Origin: Deinococcus sp. Arct2-2
Lineage (GTDB): Bacteria; Deinococcota; Deinococci; Deinococcales; Deinococcaceae
Reading direction: 5' to 3'
DNA length: 64,000 bases
NCBI RefSeq assembly: GCF_004801315.1
Contig: NZ_SSNW01000001.1
Span: 1 to 64,000 of the forward strand
Shown here: in pieces, positions 50,106 to 58,940 of the stretch
Layout: the number at the start of each line of letters is the position of its first letter
Numbering within the stretch: the stretch's first letter is position 1
Translations under genes and position numbers: made by a program
Notes under the pieces: generated by a model
Told to the model about the DNA's origin: nothing
The model's input: only the letters and a program-made list of their open reading frames with translations
The model's database searches: none

Positions 50106-51662
50106 ATGCAGCACGACACGGCGGCACTCCCCCTACAAGCCACGCCCACCAAAGACAGCCCGATGACCGATGTCTTGGTGATCGGCGGCGGCCCGGCAGG
50201 TGTGGCGCTAGCGGCTGAACTGGCGGTGCGCGGCCTGCAAGTGCGCCTTATAGCTCCGCATCCGCCCCAGCGTTTTGCGCCCACTTACGGTGCGTGGCTA
50301 GACGAATTGCCCGCTTGGGCACGCGCCTGCACTGCCGACGTCTGGGCCGATGTGCGGGCCTATACCGGGCCGAAGGCCACTGCACTGACCCGCCCCTATG
50401 CGCTGCTCGACAACACCGCGCTGCTGGAGTCCATGCTGGCCCGTGCCGGAAAGAAGCTGACTTGGACGCACGGCACTGTCCTTCGTGCCGATCCGCGTTC
50501 TATCCCCGGTGCGTTGCTGCTGGCGCACGGCGCGGCGGGCGAACGCTGGCCCGCCCGCGTAATTGTGGATGCAGGCGGGCACGGCGGAACACTCACGCAC
50601 CCTACTCATCCCGGCGGCGCAGCCTTGCAAACGGCTTACGGCATCACGGCCACTTTTGCCCACCCACCCAGCGCACCCGGCGCGATGGTCTGGATGGACT
50701 GGCGGCAGCCTTCCAATTTGCTGCCGGATGCCGCCCCTACCTTCCTGTATGCCATGCACCTCGGCGGGCAGAGGTACTTCGTGCAGGAGACCAGTCTGGT
50801 GGCCCGCCCCGGCCTGACCCGCACCGAGCTGGAGGCCCGCCTTCACGCCCGCCTGAACGCGGCTGGCACGCCTCCCAGCAACGTAGAATTTACCGAGTGG
50901 GTGGCTTTCCCCATGAATACGGCGGCCCCCGAACCCGGCCCGGTGTTGGCGTTCGGCGCGGCGGGCGGCTTGGTGCATCCGGTCAGCGGGTTTCAGGTGT
51001 CTGGGGCGCTGGCCGATGCTCCAGCGGTAGCGCAGGCCATGGCCGACGCCCTGCCCGATGGAGAAGCAGCCACCCAAGCCGCGTGGCACGCGCTTTGGCC
51101 GCCAGAGCGCCGCGCCGCCCGCGAACTGGGTCTGATGGGACTGGACGCCCTCCTCAGGCTTCCAGCAGACGGCCTCCCCGCATTTTTCCAATCGTTTTTT
51201 AGACTACCTGCCACGCACTGGCACGCCTTTTTGGCCCCGCGCACGCCTACGCCCGCTGTGGCCCGCACCATGCTGCGCGTGTTTGCCCACACCCCCAATT
51301 CGGTGCGGCTGCGCTTGGTTCAGGCTGCGGTGGCGGCGGGCGGCGTCAGCGTGCGGGCGCTGAGTTCGGTGTTCTCTTCCCCGCCGTCCATGAATGCCAC
51401 ATTGACCCTTTTCCCGGCTGGCCTTCATGGAAGCAGGTCAGGCTCAGGTATGACCCAACCCGAGCAGAGCCAGCGTGAAGACCAGAACGAAATTGTAGAA
51501 GACGGCATGCAGGGAGCCACTGGGAATGCCGACGCCAATGGCCTAGACCCCAATGTTGACCGCGAAGAGAAGTTGGCCGAACTGCGCGAAAATCTGGCCG
51601 ACATGACGCACGGTGAGGGACACAAGCTGGAAGACGCCAAGGCTGACATCGCGGCAGAGTAG
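50106..51662 (+). CDS. crtLm: Lycopene beta-cyclase (CrtL-type monocyclase) with extra acidic C-terminal domain
   Basis: A 518-residue flavoprotein. The Rossmann motif is VLVIGGGPAGVALAAELAVR (about residues 22-41). The family signature TYGAWLDELPAW corresponds to N-Y-G-V-W-x-D-E-F in plant-type cyclases, and FPMNTAAPEPGPVLAFGAAG is typical of CrtL. In Deinococcus this enzyme cyclises one end of lycopene on the way to deinoxanthin. The cyclase fold should end near residue 440. The last 70 residues, from an internal Met (51450), form an acidic helical domain (DREEKLAELRENLADMTHGE) joined in frame with no stop. It could be a fusion or a separate gene with its own start. Confidence 0.9.
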   Translation: MQHDTAALPLQATPTKDSPMTDVLVIGGGPAGVALAAELAVRGLQVRLIAPHPPQRFAPTYGAWLDELPAWARACTADVWADVRAYTGPKATALTRPYALLDNTALLESMLARAGKKLTWTHGTVLRADPRSIPGALLLAHGAAGERWPARVIVDAGGHGGTLTHPTHPGGAALQTAYGITATFAHPPSAPGAMVWMDWRQPSNLLPDAAPTFLYAMHLGGQRYFVQETSLVARPGLTRTELEARLHARLNAAGTPPSNVEFTEWVAFPMNTAAPEPGPVLAFGAAGGLVHPVSGFQVSGALADAPAVAQAMADALPDGEAATQAAWHALWPPERRAARELGLMGLDALLRLPADGLPAFFQSFFRLPATHWHAFLAPRTPTPAVARTMLRVFAHTPNSVRLRLVQAAVAAGGVSVRALSSVFSSPPSMNATLTLFPAGLHGSRSGSGMTQPEQSQREDQNEIVEDGMQGATGNADANGLDPNVDREEKLAELRENLADMTHGEGHKLEDAKADIAAE

Positions 51663-51715
51663 GCTGTGGTTTTGGATCTCTAGGTTCGGTTCACCATCGG
51701 CTCTGCCAGCGAAAC

Positions 51716-51754
51716 TTGCCCCGGATTTCTGTTCAATGAGGAAATCTGGGGCAA
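51716..51754. terminator. Bidirectional hairpin between crtLm and aminotransferase genes
   Basis: TTGCCCCGGATTTC pairs with GAAATCTGGGGCAA (14 base pairs, one G-T) around an 11-base loop, between two convergent genes. Confidence 0.7.
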
Positions 51755-51794
51755 TGTCTTGTGGCTTACCGAGTTGAGAAGTGTTGAGGCTGCG

Positions 51795-53132
51795 CTACTC
51801 GCCTGCCCCCAACGCTCCATCCAGCGCCGACAGCATTTCCTCCACTTCTGCTGCCGAAATGTTTAGCGGTGGCCCCAGCAACAAGTGATCACCGCGCACG
51901 CCGTCTACCGCGCCGCTGCCGGGATAAGTGATCAGGCCGCGTGTGCGGGCAGCGGCAGCTAGGCGTTCTGCCAAACCGGGAGTTTCGTAGGCTTCCCCGG
52001 TGGCGGGATCGCCCAGCACCATGCCTAGCAGGAGGCCATGCCCGCGTACCTCCAGCGTTTGCGGGTGCTTGGCTTTCAGTTGGTGCAGTCCGGCCAGCAG
52101 GTGTACGCCGCGTTCCCGTGCGGCTGCCACTAAGTTTTCCCGCTCCACGATGTCCAGTACGCTGAGGCCCGCCGCCACGCTGACGGGGTGGCCCGCGTAG
52201 GTGAAGCCGTGTTTGAATGCGCCGCTGCCGCCCATCACGGTGTCGTAAATTGCGGCGCTCGCCATCAATCCGGCCAATGGTGCGTAGCCTGCCGCCAGTC
52301 CTTTGCCCAGTACCACAATGTCGGGCGTGACTTGATCTGTTAAGCGCACGGCCAACGGTACGCCACATCTGCCCATGCCGCTCATCACTTCATCGGCAAT
52401 CAGCAGCACGCCGTATTCCTTGCAAATCGCGTGCAGGCGCGTGTGATACCCCACCCCCGGCGTCAGCGCCGCATCCGACGCACCCACCACCGGCTCCACC
52501 ATCACTGCCGCCACCGATTCTGGCCCCGCCGCTTCCAGTACAGCCCGCAGGCGTTCAGCGTCGGCTTCCCCACTGAGCGCCGGGTCAGGTTTGGGCATTT
52601 TGGGCCACGCATCCTCGCGCATCAGGGGCAAATACAAGCTGCGGCGTGCACCCATGCCACTGGCCGCCAGCGCTCCAAGCGACGCCCCGTGATAACTCGG
52701 AATCCGCGTCACCACCTTGTATCTGCCCGTGTCGCCCCGCTCGGCGTGATACTGCCGCGCCAACTTAATTGCGCTCTCGGTGGCCTCCGATCCGCCCGAA
52801 ACCGCCCAAAACCGGAAGTCGGGTAAGTCCAGAAAGGCGGCCAGTCTGGAGGCGTATTCCTCCAGCACTGGCGACGTGAACTGCGAGCCGTGCACAAATG
52901 CCAGAGTGCGGGCCTGCGCCGCCATCGCCTCCCCAACTTCTGCCCGCCCATGCCCGATATTCGCCACCAACGCCCCAGAACTGCCGTCCAGATAGCGCTT
53001 GCCGTCCGAATCGTATAGATAGACGCCTGCGCCGCGCACCGCCACCGGGTAAGCCTTGCTGGAGCGGTAGAAGACGTTAGAGGAATTGGGTTGAATGGGT
53101 TGGTCGGCAGGCGTTGGGGCGGTCTGGGTCAT
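51795..53132 (-). CDS. Class III PLP-dependent aminotransferase
   Basis: A 445-residue class III aminotransferase (aspartate aminotransferase/omega-transaminase family). It shows YDSDGKRYLDGSSGALVANI near the N-terminus, FWAVSGGSEATESAIKLARQ, LLIADEVMSGMGRCGVPLAV and VVLGKGLAAGYAPLAGLMAS, the segment with the PLP lysine. The closing FKHGFTYAGHPVSVAAGLSV is also typical. The amino donor is not determined by these motifs. AAAGG lies ten bases before the ATG. It is followed on the + strand side by the convergent crtLm. Confidence 0.93.
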   Translation of the reverse strand: MTQTAPTPADQPIQPNSSNVFYRSSKAYPVAVRGAGVYLYDSDGKRYLDGSSGALVANIGHGRAEVGEAMAAQARTLAFVHGSQFTSPVLEEYASRLAAFLDLPDFRFWAVSGGSEATESAIKLARQYHAERGDTGRYKVVTRIPSYHGASLGALAASGMGARRSLYLPLMREDAWPKMPKPDPALSGEADAERLRAVLEAAGPESVAAVMVEPVVGASDAALTPGVGYHTRLHAICKEYGVLLIADEVMSGMGRCGVPLAVRLTDQVTPDIVVLGKGLAAGYAPLAGLMASAAIYDTVMGGSGAFKHGFTYAGHPVSVAAGLSVLDIVERENLVAAARERGVHLLAGLHQLKAKHPQTLEVRGHGLLLGMVLGDPATGEAYETPGLAERLAAAARTRGLITYPGSGAVDGVRGDHLLLGPPLNISAAEVEEMLSALDGALGAGE

Positions 53133-53220
53133 GATTTAGGCCTTTGAGAACGAAAGAGAGGCTTGGACAACGATGTTTTCAGCTTTTCCCACTGACCACT
53201 CCCCACTCCCCACTTACCGA

Positions 53221-53730
53221 TTACCACGTATCGCCGCCCCCCGCTGGAGGCCACGCTCCCAAGGCCTGCCGCACGGTCACAATTTGCCCAAAGTGGTGCG
53301 CCGTGTGCAGGGCCATATCGGCCAGCAGTTCGCCAATGGTTTCCTCGTGGTTCACCGGGCTGGCTAGGTCGGGGCGGGCGGCGTGTGGGTCGATGCGGGC
53401 CAACAGTTCATAAAAGTCGTTGCGGGTGCGTCGCCAATCGGAGGCCTGAACAGCGGGCCACGTTTCGGCGGCGTGGGCAGGGTAGGGCTGGGCGCGGCCT
53501 TCTTCGATAATGGCCAGCATCCAACGGTTCCACCAGTTCACGTGAGCCAGCAGTTCGGCCACGCTGTGCGGCAGGTGGTCTGGACGCTGGCAAGCGGTCT
53601 CGGCGTCTAGACCCGACAGCGTGGCTTCTACACCTACAAACGCTTGCCCACCGCGAAACAGCTTGGGCAGCAGGCGGGCAAAGGCGATCTGGGCGCGTTC
53701 ATTGCGGTCTGGGGCGGGAGCATCGGTCAT
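53221..53730 (-). CDS. DinB family protein
   Basis: A 169-residue four-helix protein of the DinB/DUF664 group, widely expanded in Deinococcus. It has the metal-ligand pattern: LPHSVAELLAHVNWWNRWML (first His), then GELLADMALHTAHHFGQIVT (paired His). Such proteins bind a divalent metal; some are thiol-dependent transferases and some are damage-induced, but the activity here is unknown. TAAACT (53737-53742) lies six bases before the ATG, so the mRNA is probably leaderless. Confidence 0.88.
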   Translation of the reverse strand: MTDAPAPDRNERAQIAFARLLPKLFRGGQAFVGVEATLSGLDAETACQRPDHLPHSVAELLAHVNWWNRWMLAIIEEGRAQPYPAHAAETWPAVQASDWRRTRNDFYELLARIDPHAARPDLASPVNHEETIGELLADMALHTAHHFGQIVTVRQALGAWPPAGGGDTW

Positions 53731-53795
53731 GGGGACAGTTTAGGTGGTGGGGTGGTGGTTGCAGGCGGGTCTAAGGGGACTTGTGGAACTTTGTT

Positions 53796-53880
53796 TTTGC
53801 TCCTCCCCCCTGCGGGGGAGGCCGGGAGGGGGGAGTGAGCGCAGCGAATGCCCTTCTTAGCCCCTCGACTCTTAGACAAT
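53796..53880. repeat. Family C plus family B repeat between DinB and the second P5C dehydrogenase gene
   Basis: A GCTCCTCCCCCCTGCGGGGG hairpin with GAGGCCGGGAGGGGGG, GCGCAGCGAATGCCCTTC and CCCCTCGACTCTTAGAC. It has the same order as at 49934. Confidence 0.7.
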
Positions 53881-53889
53881 CTTCCTCCG

Positions 53890-55467
53890 TCAGTACCTCT
53901 GCGCCACCGTTTTCGTCTGCAAAAACCAGAACAGGTAATCCGGGCCGCCCACCTTGGCATTGGTGCCGCTCATGCCGTAGCCACCAAAAGCGTGCGTGCC
54001 CGACAGTGCGCCCGTGCATTTGCGGTTGATGTACAGGTTGCCCACATGCATTCGCCGCCGCGCTTCGCTGATTTTGTGTGGGTCGCGGCTATAGAAGGCG
54101 GCGGTCAAACCGTAATCGGAATCGTTGGCAAGTTCGATGGCGTGCTGCCAGTCGCGGGCGCGGGTGAACGCCAGTACCGGGCCAAAAATCTCGTCTTGAA
54201 ACAGGGGATCGCGGGGGTCGACATCGGCAAAGATGGTGGGGGAGACGTAGCCGCCCTGTCTGTCGCCCATATCAGGAATCTCGCCGCCCAACACTAGCCG
54301 CGCCGTCTTCTGTCCGGCCTCTATCGCCTGCCCAATCCGCTCGGCACTTCCGGCATGAATCACTGGCCCTATGGCCCCGTTGTCTTCCGGCAGCCCCACC
54401 TTCAGGCCCCGTGCCAGTTCAGTTACGCGCTCTAGCAGGGCGTCGTACACGCTGTCTTCGGCAATGACCCGGCTACAGGCGCTGCACTTCTGGCCCGCGT
54501 AGCCAAACGCCGCTTGCACGATGCCCACTGCGGCGGCTTCTACGTCTCCGTCGGCACAGACCACCGTCGGGTCTTTGCCGCCCATTTCGGCCATCACACG
54601 CTTAATCCACTTCTGGCCGGGCTGCACTTTGGCGGCGCGTTCCACGATTCGGCAGCCGATTTCCTTGCTGCCCGTAAAGGCGATCATCCGCACCTGTGGG
54701 CTGTCTACCAGCGGGTCGCCCAACACGTCGTCGGTTCCGGTCAGAAACTGCACTGTGTTGCTGGGCAGGCCCGCTTCAAACAGCAGTTCCAGCATCAGCA
54801 GGCTCGACAGCGGCGTCTCGCTGGCAGGTTTCCAAATCACGGTATTGCCCGCCGCGAGCGCACCCAACGCCATGCCCAGCGGGATAGCACTCGGAAAGTT
54901 CCACGGGCTGATGCAGACCACCACACCCATCGGTTCGTACACGGTGGTCACGTGTTCGTCGGGCATGGGGTACACGGGTTTGCCCTCGGCCCAGCGCAAG
55001 GTTTCGCGGGCAAACACCTCAAAATGATCCACGGATTCGGCCACTTCACCATCGGCTTCGGCCCAGTTCTTGCCGTTTTCTAGCGTCATCACCGCGTTAA
55101 ATTCCATGCGCCGCGCCCGCAACAGTTCGGCGGCCCGCTTAAAAATACTGGCCCGCTGAAAAGGATCGGAAAAACGCCATGTCTCAAAGGCGTGTTGCGC
55201 GGCGGCAATGGCGTCGGCGCGTTGCTGGGCGCTGGCTTTGGGAAAACTCCAGACCACTTCACGGGTGTCGGCGGGGTTGCGAACCTCGTAGGAGTCGCCG
55301 CCCTGCACCTGCTCGCCGCCGATGTACAGCCCAAAAGTGCGGCCTACATATTGCTCTCTGACCCGCGCAAAGGCGTCACGCTGCGCCTGGGCTACGGCGG
55401 GCTGTGCAAAGTCGTGGTACGGCTCGTGTTCAAACGGCAGAAAACCTGCCATCAGGTGTGCGGTCAT
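53890..55467 (-). CDS. P5C dehydrogenase-like aldehyde dehydrogenase (second copy)
   Basis: A 525-residue aldehyde dehydrogenase related to RocA/PruA. It has VCISPWNFPSAIPLGMALGA, VMAEMGGKDPTVVCADGDV (catalytic Glu) and the catalytic Cys near residue 328 in FGYAGQKCSACSR, and it ends with HAFGGYGMSGTNAKVGGPDY. It is about as close to P5C dehydrogenases as the gene at 43051, so it may be a paralogue acting on another semialdehyde. I start at ATG 55467, with AAAGGGGG upstream. It stands alone and is not in the proline operon. Confidence 0.9.
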   Translation of the reverse strand: MTAHLMAGFLPFEHEPYHDFAQPAVAQAQRDAFARVREQYVGRTFGLYIGGEQVQGGDSYEVRNPADTREVVWSFPKASAQQRADAIAAAQHAFETWRFSDPFQRASIFKRAAELLRARRMEFNAVMTLENGKNWAEADGEVAESVDHFEVFARETLRWAEGKPVYPMPDEHVTTVYEPMGVVVCISPWNFPSAIPLGMALGALAAGNTVIWKPASETPLSSLLMLELLFEAGLPSNTVQFLTGTDDVLGDPLVDSPQVRMIAFTGSKEIGCRIVERAAKVQPGQKWIKRVMAEMGGKDPTVVCADGDVEAAAVGIVQAAFGYAGQKCSACSRVIAEDSVYDALLERVTELARGLKVGLPEDNGAIGPVIHAGSAERIGQAIEAGQKTARLVLGGEIPDMGDRQGGYVSPTIFADVDPRDPLFQDEIFGPVLAFTRARDWQHAIELANDSDYGLTAAFYSRDPHKISEARRRMHVGNLYINRKCTGALSGTHAFGGYGMSGTNAKVGGPDYLFWFLQTKTVAQRY

Positions 55468-55707
55468 GGATGCCCCCTTTTGGGTGGTACGGCTTGCTCT
55501 GGTTGGTCTGGCCCAGAGGTTAACACGCGGCCCACGTGCCCGCAAAACCCCTGCCAGACGCAATAATTTAGGAGTCAGCGCCATGATGAGAGCCGACTTG
55601 AGGAGCAGATTGACTTGGCAAATGTAAGCCGACGCAACGAATGTAATTTTTCTCAGTACGTATTAAGCTCAACAGTTTTAAACTCATCAGTAACTCAGGC
55701 GCAAGAA

Positions 55708-55713
55708 TATACT
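55708..55713 (+). promoter_or_regulatory. -10 box (TATACT) upstream of the 73-residue protein
   Basis: TATACT in an AT-rich stretch, about 67 bases before the ATG at 55780. No good -35 element is visible, so support is modest. The 55468-55779 gap shows nothing else. Confidence 0.4.
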
Positions 55714-55779
55714 CCGGACACTCGTCCGGTGGCCCTGTTCCCCTTCACGGAACCACTAGCCTTGTGCCTAGGAGTCACC

Positions 55780-56001
55780 ATGCTCGCCGTACCCACTGCG
55801 CCTGACGGAACCCATTCAGTCAGCAATTACCGCCTCGATTTGCAAAATCCCGCCGATCCCTACCGCCTAGATGTGCAGATTACGGATCAATGGTACCGGG
55901 TGCAGACGCAGTGCCTCAGCGATGTATTGACCTTGGTGGGCGTGCTGCACAATCCCCCAGTGGTAGTCATAGACAGCTGGATCGTAGGGCGCGAAACGTA
56001 G
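55780..56001 (+). CDS. Hypothetical protein, 73 residues
   Basis: A small protein starting at ATG 55780, preceded by AGGAGTCACC, a good ribosome-binding site. Its sequence is beta-rich: THSVSNYRLDLQNPADPYRL, DVQITDQWYRVQTQCLSDVL, then HNPPVVVIDSWIVG. There is no signal peptide in this frame and no family is recognised. A longer upstream reading of the same frame lacks a usable start. A TATACT (55708-55713) upstream could drive it. Confidence 0.65.
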   Translation: MLAVPTAPDGTHSVSNYRLDLQNPADPYRLDVQITDQWYRVQTQCLSDVLTLVGVLHNPPVVVIDSWIVGRET

Positions 56002-56011
56002 GGAACCGGGG

Positions 56012-56117
56012 CGGGTCTAAGGGTCTAAAAGTCGAGGGTCTAAGGTGCTGGGGCAACTACGGTTGCTCGGTGGCCTTTGCCCTTCCTTAGACTCTTAGTC
56101 CCTTGACCCTTAGACAG
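56012..56117. repeat. Family B inverted repeat, full copy
   Basis: Left arm GCGGGTCTAAGGGTCTAAAA, then TCGAGGGTCTAAGGTGCTGG. Right arm CCTTCCTTAGACTCTTAGTC then CCCTTGACCCTTAGAC. The arms are separated by about 30 bases and are complementary, so the element can form a long hairpin. Confidence 0.7.
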
Positions 56118-56158
56118 CTTCTAGCCCCGGCATCCATGACAATCCCGCGCCTTGCCGC

Positions 56159-56164
56159 TACCCT
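56159..56164 (+). promoter_or_regulatory. Leaderless -10 box (TACCCT) of the flavin dehydrogenase gene
   Basis: TACCCT lies exactly seven bases before the ATG at 56172. Confidence 0.55.
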
Positions 56165-56171
56165 GTAGCCC

Positions 56172-57848
56172 ATGACGACAATTCGGGTGCAGTCCGGTTC
56201 TATGCAGGCAGACGTGATCGTGGTGGGCGCGGGATTGGCTGGGTTGGTAGCCGCTGCCGAAGCCGCCGACGCGGGCGCACGGGTGCTGCTGCTGGATCAG
56301 GAAGGCGAGCAAAATCTGGGTGGGCAGGCGTTCTGGTCGTTTGGCGGCCTGTTTATGGTCGGCACGCCCGAACAGCGGCGGCTGGGCATTCACGACAGCC
56401 CCGAATTGGCGCGGCGAGACTGGCAGAACACCGCCACCTTTGACCGCCCCGAAGACCACTGGCCCCGCCGCTGGGCCGACGCTTACCTCGACTTCGCCGC
56501 CGGAGAAAAACGGGCGTGGCTGCACGGCATGGGCATGCGCTGGTTTCCGGCGGTGGGCTGGGCCGAACGCGGCGGGCAGGGCGCGGCTGGCCCCGGCAAC
56601 AGCGTGCCGCGCTTTCACGTGACTTGGGGCACCGGGCCGGGTGTGCTGGAACCCTTTGTGCGGCGGGTGCGGGCACATGTGGCGGCTGGAAAAATCACCC
56701 TGCATTTTCGTCACCGCGTTCGCGCCCTGAAGATCACTGATGGCGTGGTGGTGGGCGTTTCCGGCGACATCTTGGAAGCCTCGGATGTGGCACGCGGCGA
56801 GCCGTCCTCGCGGGTGGTGGTGGGCGATTTTAGCTATAGCTCTGGCGCGGTCATCGTCACTTCGGGCGGAATTGGTGGCAATCAGGACTTGGTGCGCCGC
56901 AACTGGCCTACAGACCGTCTGGGCGCGGCTCCGGCCTTCATGGTGTCGGGCGTGCCGCAACACGTAGACGGCCAGATGCAGGCGGCAGTCGCGGGCGCGG
57001 GCGCGAGCCTGATCAACCCAGACCGCATGTGGCACTACACCGAAGGCCTGCGAAACTGGAATCCGGTGTGGCCGGGGCACGGGATTCGGGTGCTGCCCGG
57101 CCCCAGCAGCCTGTGGCTTGGTCCTCATGGCGTGCGCCTGCCCCACCCGCATTACCCCGGTTGCGACACGTTGGGTACGCTGTCTCACATCACCCGCAGC
57201 GGCTATCCGTATACGTGGTTCGTGCTGAACCGCCAGATCATTCGCAAGGAGTTCGCGCTGTCTGGCAGCGAGCAAAACCCTGACCTGACGGGCAAAAACA
57301 TCGGCCTGACGTTGCGGCGCGTGGCGGGGGTGCAGGCTCCGGTGCAGGCCTTTATGGACAATGGGGAAGACTTTGTGGTGCGCCAAACGCTGCCCGAATT
57401 GGTGGCAGGCATGAACGCGCTGGCAGGCAACGACCTACTCAGCCTCGCCACCGTGCGGGGCCAAATTGAAGACCGCGATGCCCAGACCCGCAACAAGGCC
57501 GGAAAAGACCCCCAATTGGCGCTGGTACGCGGCGCACGCGCCCTCGCCGGAGAACGGCTGGTGCGTGTGGCCCCGCCTGCCCCGATCCTTGACCCGGCGC
57601 ACGGCCCCCTGATCGCCGTTCGCATGAACATTCTGACCCGTAAAACGTTGGGCGGCCTAGAAACCGATCTTCAGGGCCGGGTCTTGCGGGCAGGCGGTGC
57701 AGTCTTTCCGGGCCTATACGCTGCCGGAGAAGTGGCAGGCTTCGGCGGCGGCGGCATGCACGGCTACCGCTCGTTGGAAGGGACATTTCTGGGCGGCTGC
57801 CTGTTTAGCGGGCGTGTGGCTGGGCGTGCGGCGGCTGGGGCGGCTTAG
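56172..57848 (+). CDS. FAD-binding dehydrogenase (3-ketosteroid dehydrogenase-like)
   Basis: A 558-residue flavoprotein of the FAD_binding_2 family, related to 3-ketosteroid-delta1-dehydrogenases and fumarate-reductase-like flavoproteins. The dinucleotide motif is VIVVGAGLAGLVAAAEAADA (about residues 15-34), with the closing FAD motif PGLYAAGEVAGFGGGGMHGY near the C-terminus. Between lie long substrate-domain segments such as HGIRVLPGPSSLWLGPHGVR. The substrate is not known, and steroid activity should not be assumed. TACCCT lies seven bases upstream of the ATG. Confidence 0.88.
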   Translation: MTTIRVQSGSMQADVIVVGAGLAGLVAAAEAADAGARVLLLDQEGEQNLGGQAFWSFGGLFMVGTPEQRRLGIHDSPELARRDWQNTATFDRPEDHWPRRWADAYLDFAAGEKRAWLHGMGMRWFPAVGWAERGGQGAAGPGNSVPRFHVTWGTGPGVLEPFVRRVRAHVAAGKITLHFRHRVRALKITDGVVVGVSGDILEASDVARGEPSSRVVVGDFSYSSGAVIVTSGGIGGNQDLVRRNWPTDRLGAAPAFMVSGVPQHVDGQMQAAVAGAGASLINPDRMWHYTEGLRNWNPVWPGHGIRVLPGPSSLWLGPHGVRLPHPHYPGCDTLGTLSHITRSGYPYTWFVLNRQIIRKEFALSGSEQNPDLTGKNIGLTLRRVAGVQAPVQAFMDNGEDFVVRQTLPELVAGMNALAGNDLLSLATVRGQIEDRDAQTRNKAGKDPQLALVRGARALAGERLVRVAPPAPILDPAHGPLIAVRMNILTRKTLGGLETDLQGRVLRAGGAVFPGLYAAGEVAGFGGGGMHGYRSLEGTFLGGCLFSGRVAGRAAAGAA

Positions 57849-57864
57849 GCGATGGTTCGGAGAA

Positions 57865-58040
57865 AGGGCGTCTAAAGGTCTAGGGTCTAAGAACTGCTTC
57901 AAACCCAAATTAAAGGTATTAGCCCTCGCCCATTGCGGGACTTGCAGAGCTGCGGAGCAGAGAGGGGCGCTTGAGTTGCAATGCGGTGAGGGAAATGAGC
58001 AACGCGATTGCCCTTCCTTAAACCCTAGACCCTTAGACGC
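57865..58040. repeat. Family B arms flanking a family C-like segment
   Basis: A family B left arm (GTCTAAAGGTCTAGGGTCTA) starts near 57871. A C-like block (TTGCAGAGCTGCGGAGCAGA, GAGGGGCGCTTGAG, GCGATTGCCCTT) follows, then the B right arm (CCTTAAACCCTAGACCCTTA). The gap lies between the convergent flavoprotein and LptA-like genes. Confidence 0.55.
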
Positions 58041-58073
58041 TCTTTATAGGCACCAAGCCCCCAGAAACGCCCC

Positions 58074-58712
58074 CTATTTCAAATACGGCGCAAACCGGGC
58101 CAAAGCTCCCGCATCCGGCGCAGAGGTGCGGGTCAGGCGGTTGCCTGCGAAGGCCAATAGCAGACGCTCTCCCGCTTTGCCCGCCTTTGCTCCAGCCGAG
58201 GTAGTTAGGCTAAATGGGCCGCCTAGCAGCGTTTGCATGGTCTGGCTGTCAAAAATCAGCATCGCGCCAGAGAGGGCAGGAGTGGTGGCCTTCACGCCGC
58301 CTGTAGCCGTGACGAATCCGGTTTTCACATACAGCGTGACTTTGTTGGCGGTCACGCCTTTAAGTCGTGCGTCGGCATAGGTCACGTTGCCTGTGGCGGT
58401 CAGGGTTCCGGCTTTCAGATCGTAGGTCACATTCTGCGCCCGCAGTGTGCCGCCTTGCCGAGTGGTCAGCGTGGCGTTTTGCGCCTTCAGCGCGGTGTCG
58501 GGGCTCAGTTGCATGGCCGACGCCACCAGCTTCAGCCCGCCCCGGCTGTCGGTGGCGGTTCCGCCCTGCGGCAGTTCGGTTGCGCCCGTTTCCAAATTCA
58601 GCGTTTGGGGGCCACGCGGCGTCACGGTCAGGCCGCCAAAGGTCACTGCCTGCGCCGAGCCTAAGCCGAGGGCCAGCAGGGTCAGGGCCAGCGTGAGGGG
58701 AAGTTTCAACAT
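58074..58712 (-). CDS. LptA/OstA-like exported protein
   Basis: A 212-residue protein with a cleaved signal peptide (LTLALTLLALGLGSAQA) followed by repeated short beta strands of the OstA/LptA jellyroll type: GGLKLVASAMQLSPDTALKA, TLTTRQGGTLRAQNVTYDLK, TLTATGNVTYADARLKGVTA. In Gram-negative bacteria LptA bridges LPS across the periplasm. Deinococcus has an outer layer without classical LPS, so the cargo is unclear. TAGGGT (58719-58724) lies six bases before the ATG. Confidence 0.75.
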   Translation of the reverse strand: MLKLPLTLALTLLALGLGSAQAVTFGGLTVTPRGPQTLNLETGATELPQGGTATDSRGGLKLVASAMQLSPDTALKAQNATLTTRQGGTLRAQNVTYDLKAGTLTATGNVTYADARLKGVTANKVTLYVKTGFVTATGGVKATTPALSGAMLIFDSQTMQTLLGGPFSLTTSAGAKAGKAGERLLLAFAGNRLTRTSAPDAGALARFAPYLK

Positions 58713-58845
58713 CTCTGTACCCTACCGCCCTGCCCATAAGCGGCGTGAGGATGGGCGTCAGATGACATTCAGAAAGCCTGATCTTAAAGCAACATTTATG
58801 GCTTTCCAGATCTCTACGGTAGTGTAATCACCTCACAATCTAAGG

Positions 58846-58875
58846 TTGTACAAACCTTGTACAGTCTACGTACAA
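58846..58875. promoter_or_regulatory. Palindromic operator region of the CRP-family gene
   Basis: A perfect TTGTACAA palindrome (58846-58853) is followed by TTGTAC-N7-GTACAA (58857-58875). TACAGT (58860-58865) within it could be a -10 box. The layout suggests a regulator binding two adjacent TTGTAC sites. The regulator is unknown. Confidence 0.5.
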
Positions 58876-58940
58876 AGGCACGGCAGCCGACCGTCTGGAC
58901 GCACCAGCGGCCCCGCCGTCCTCACCCTAAGGAGCGCGTC

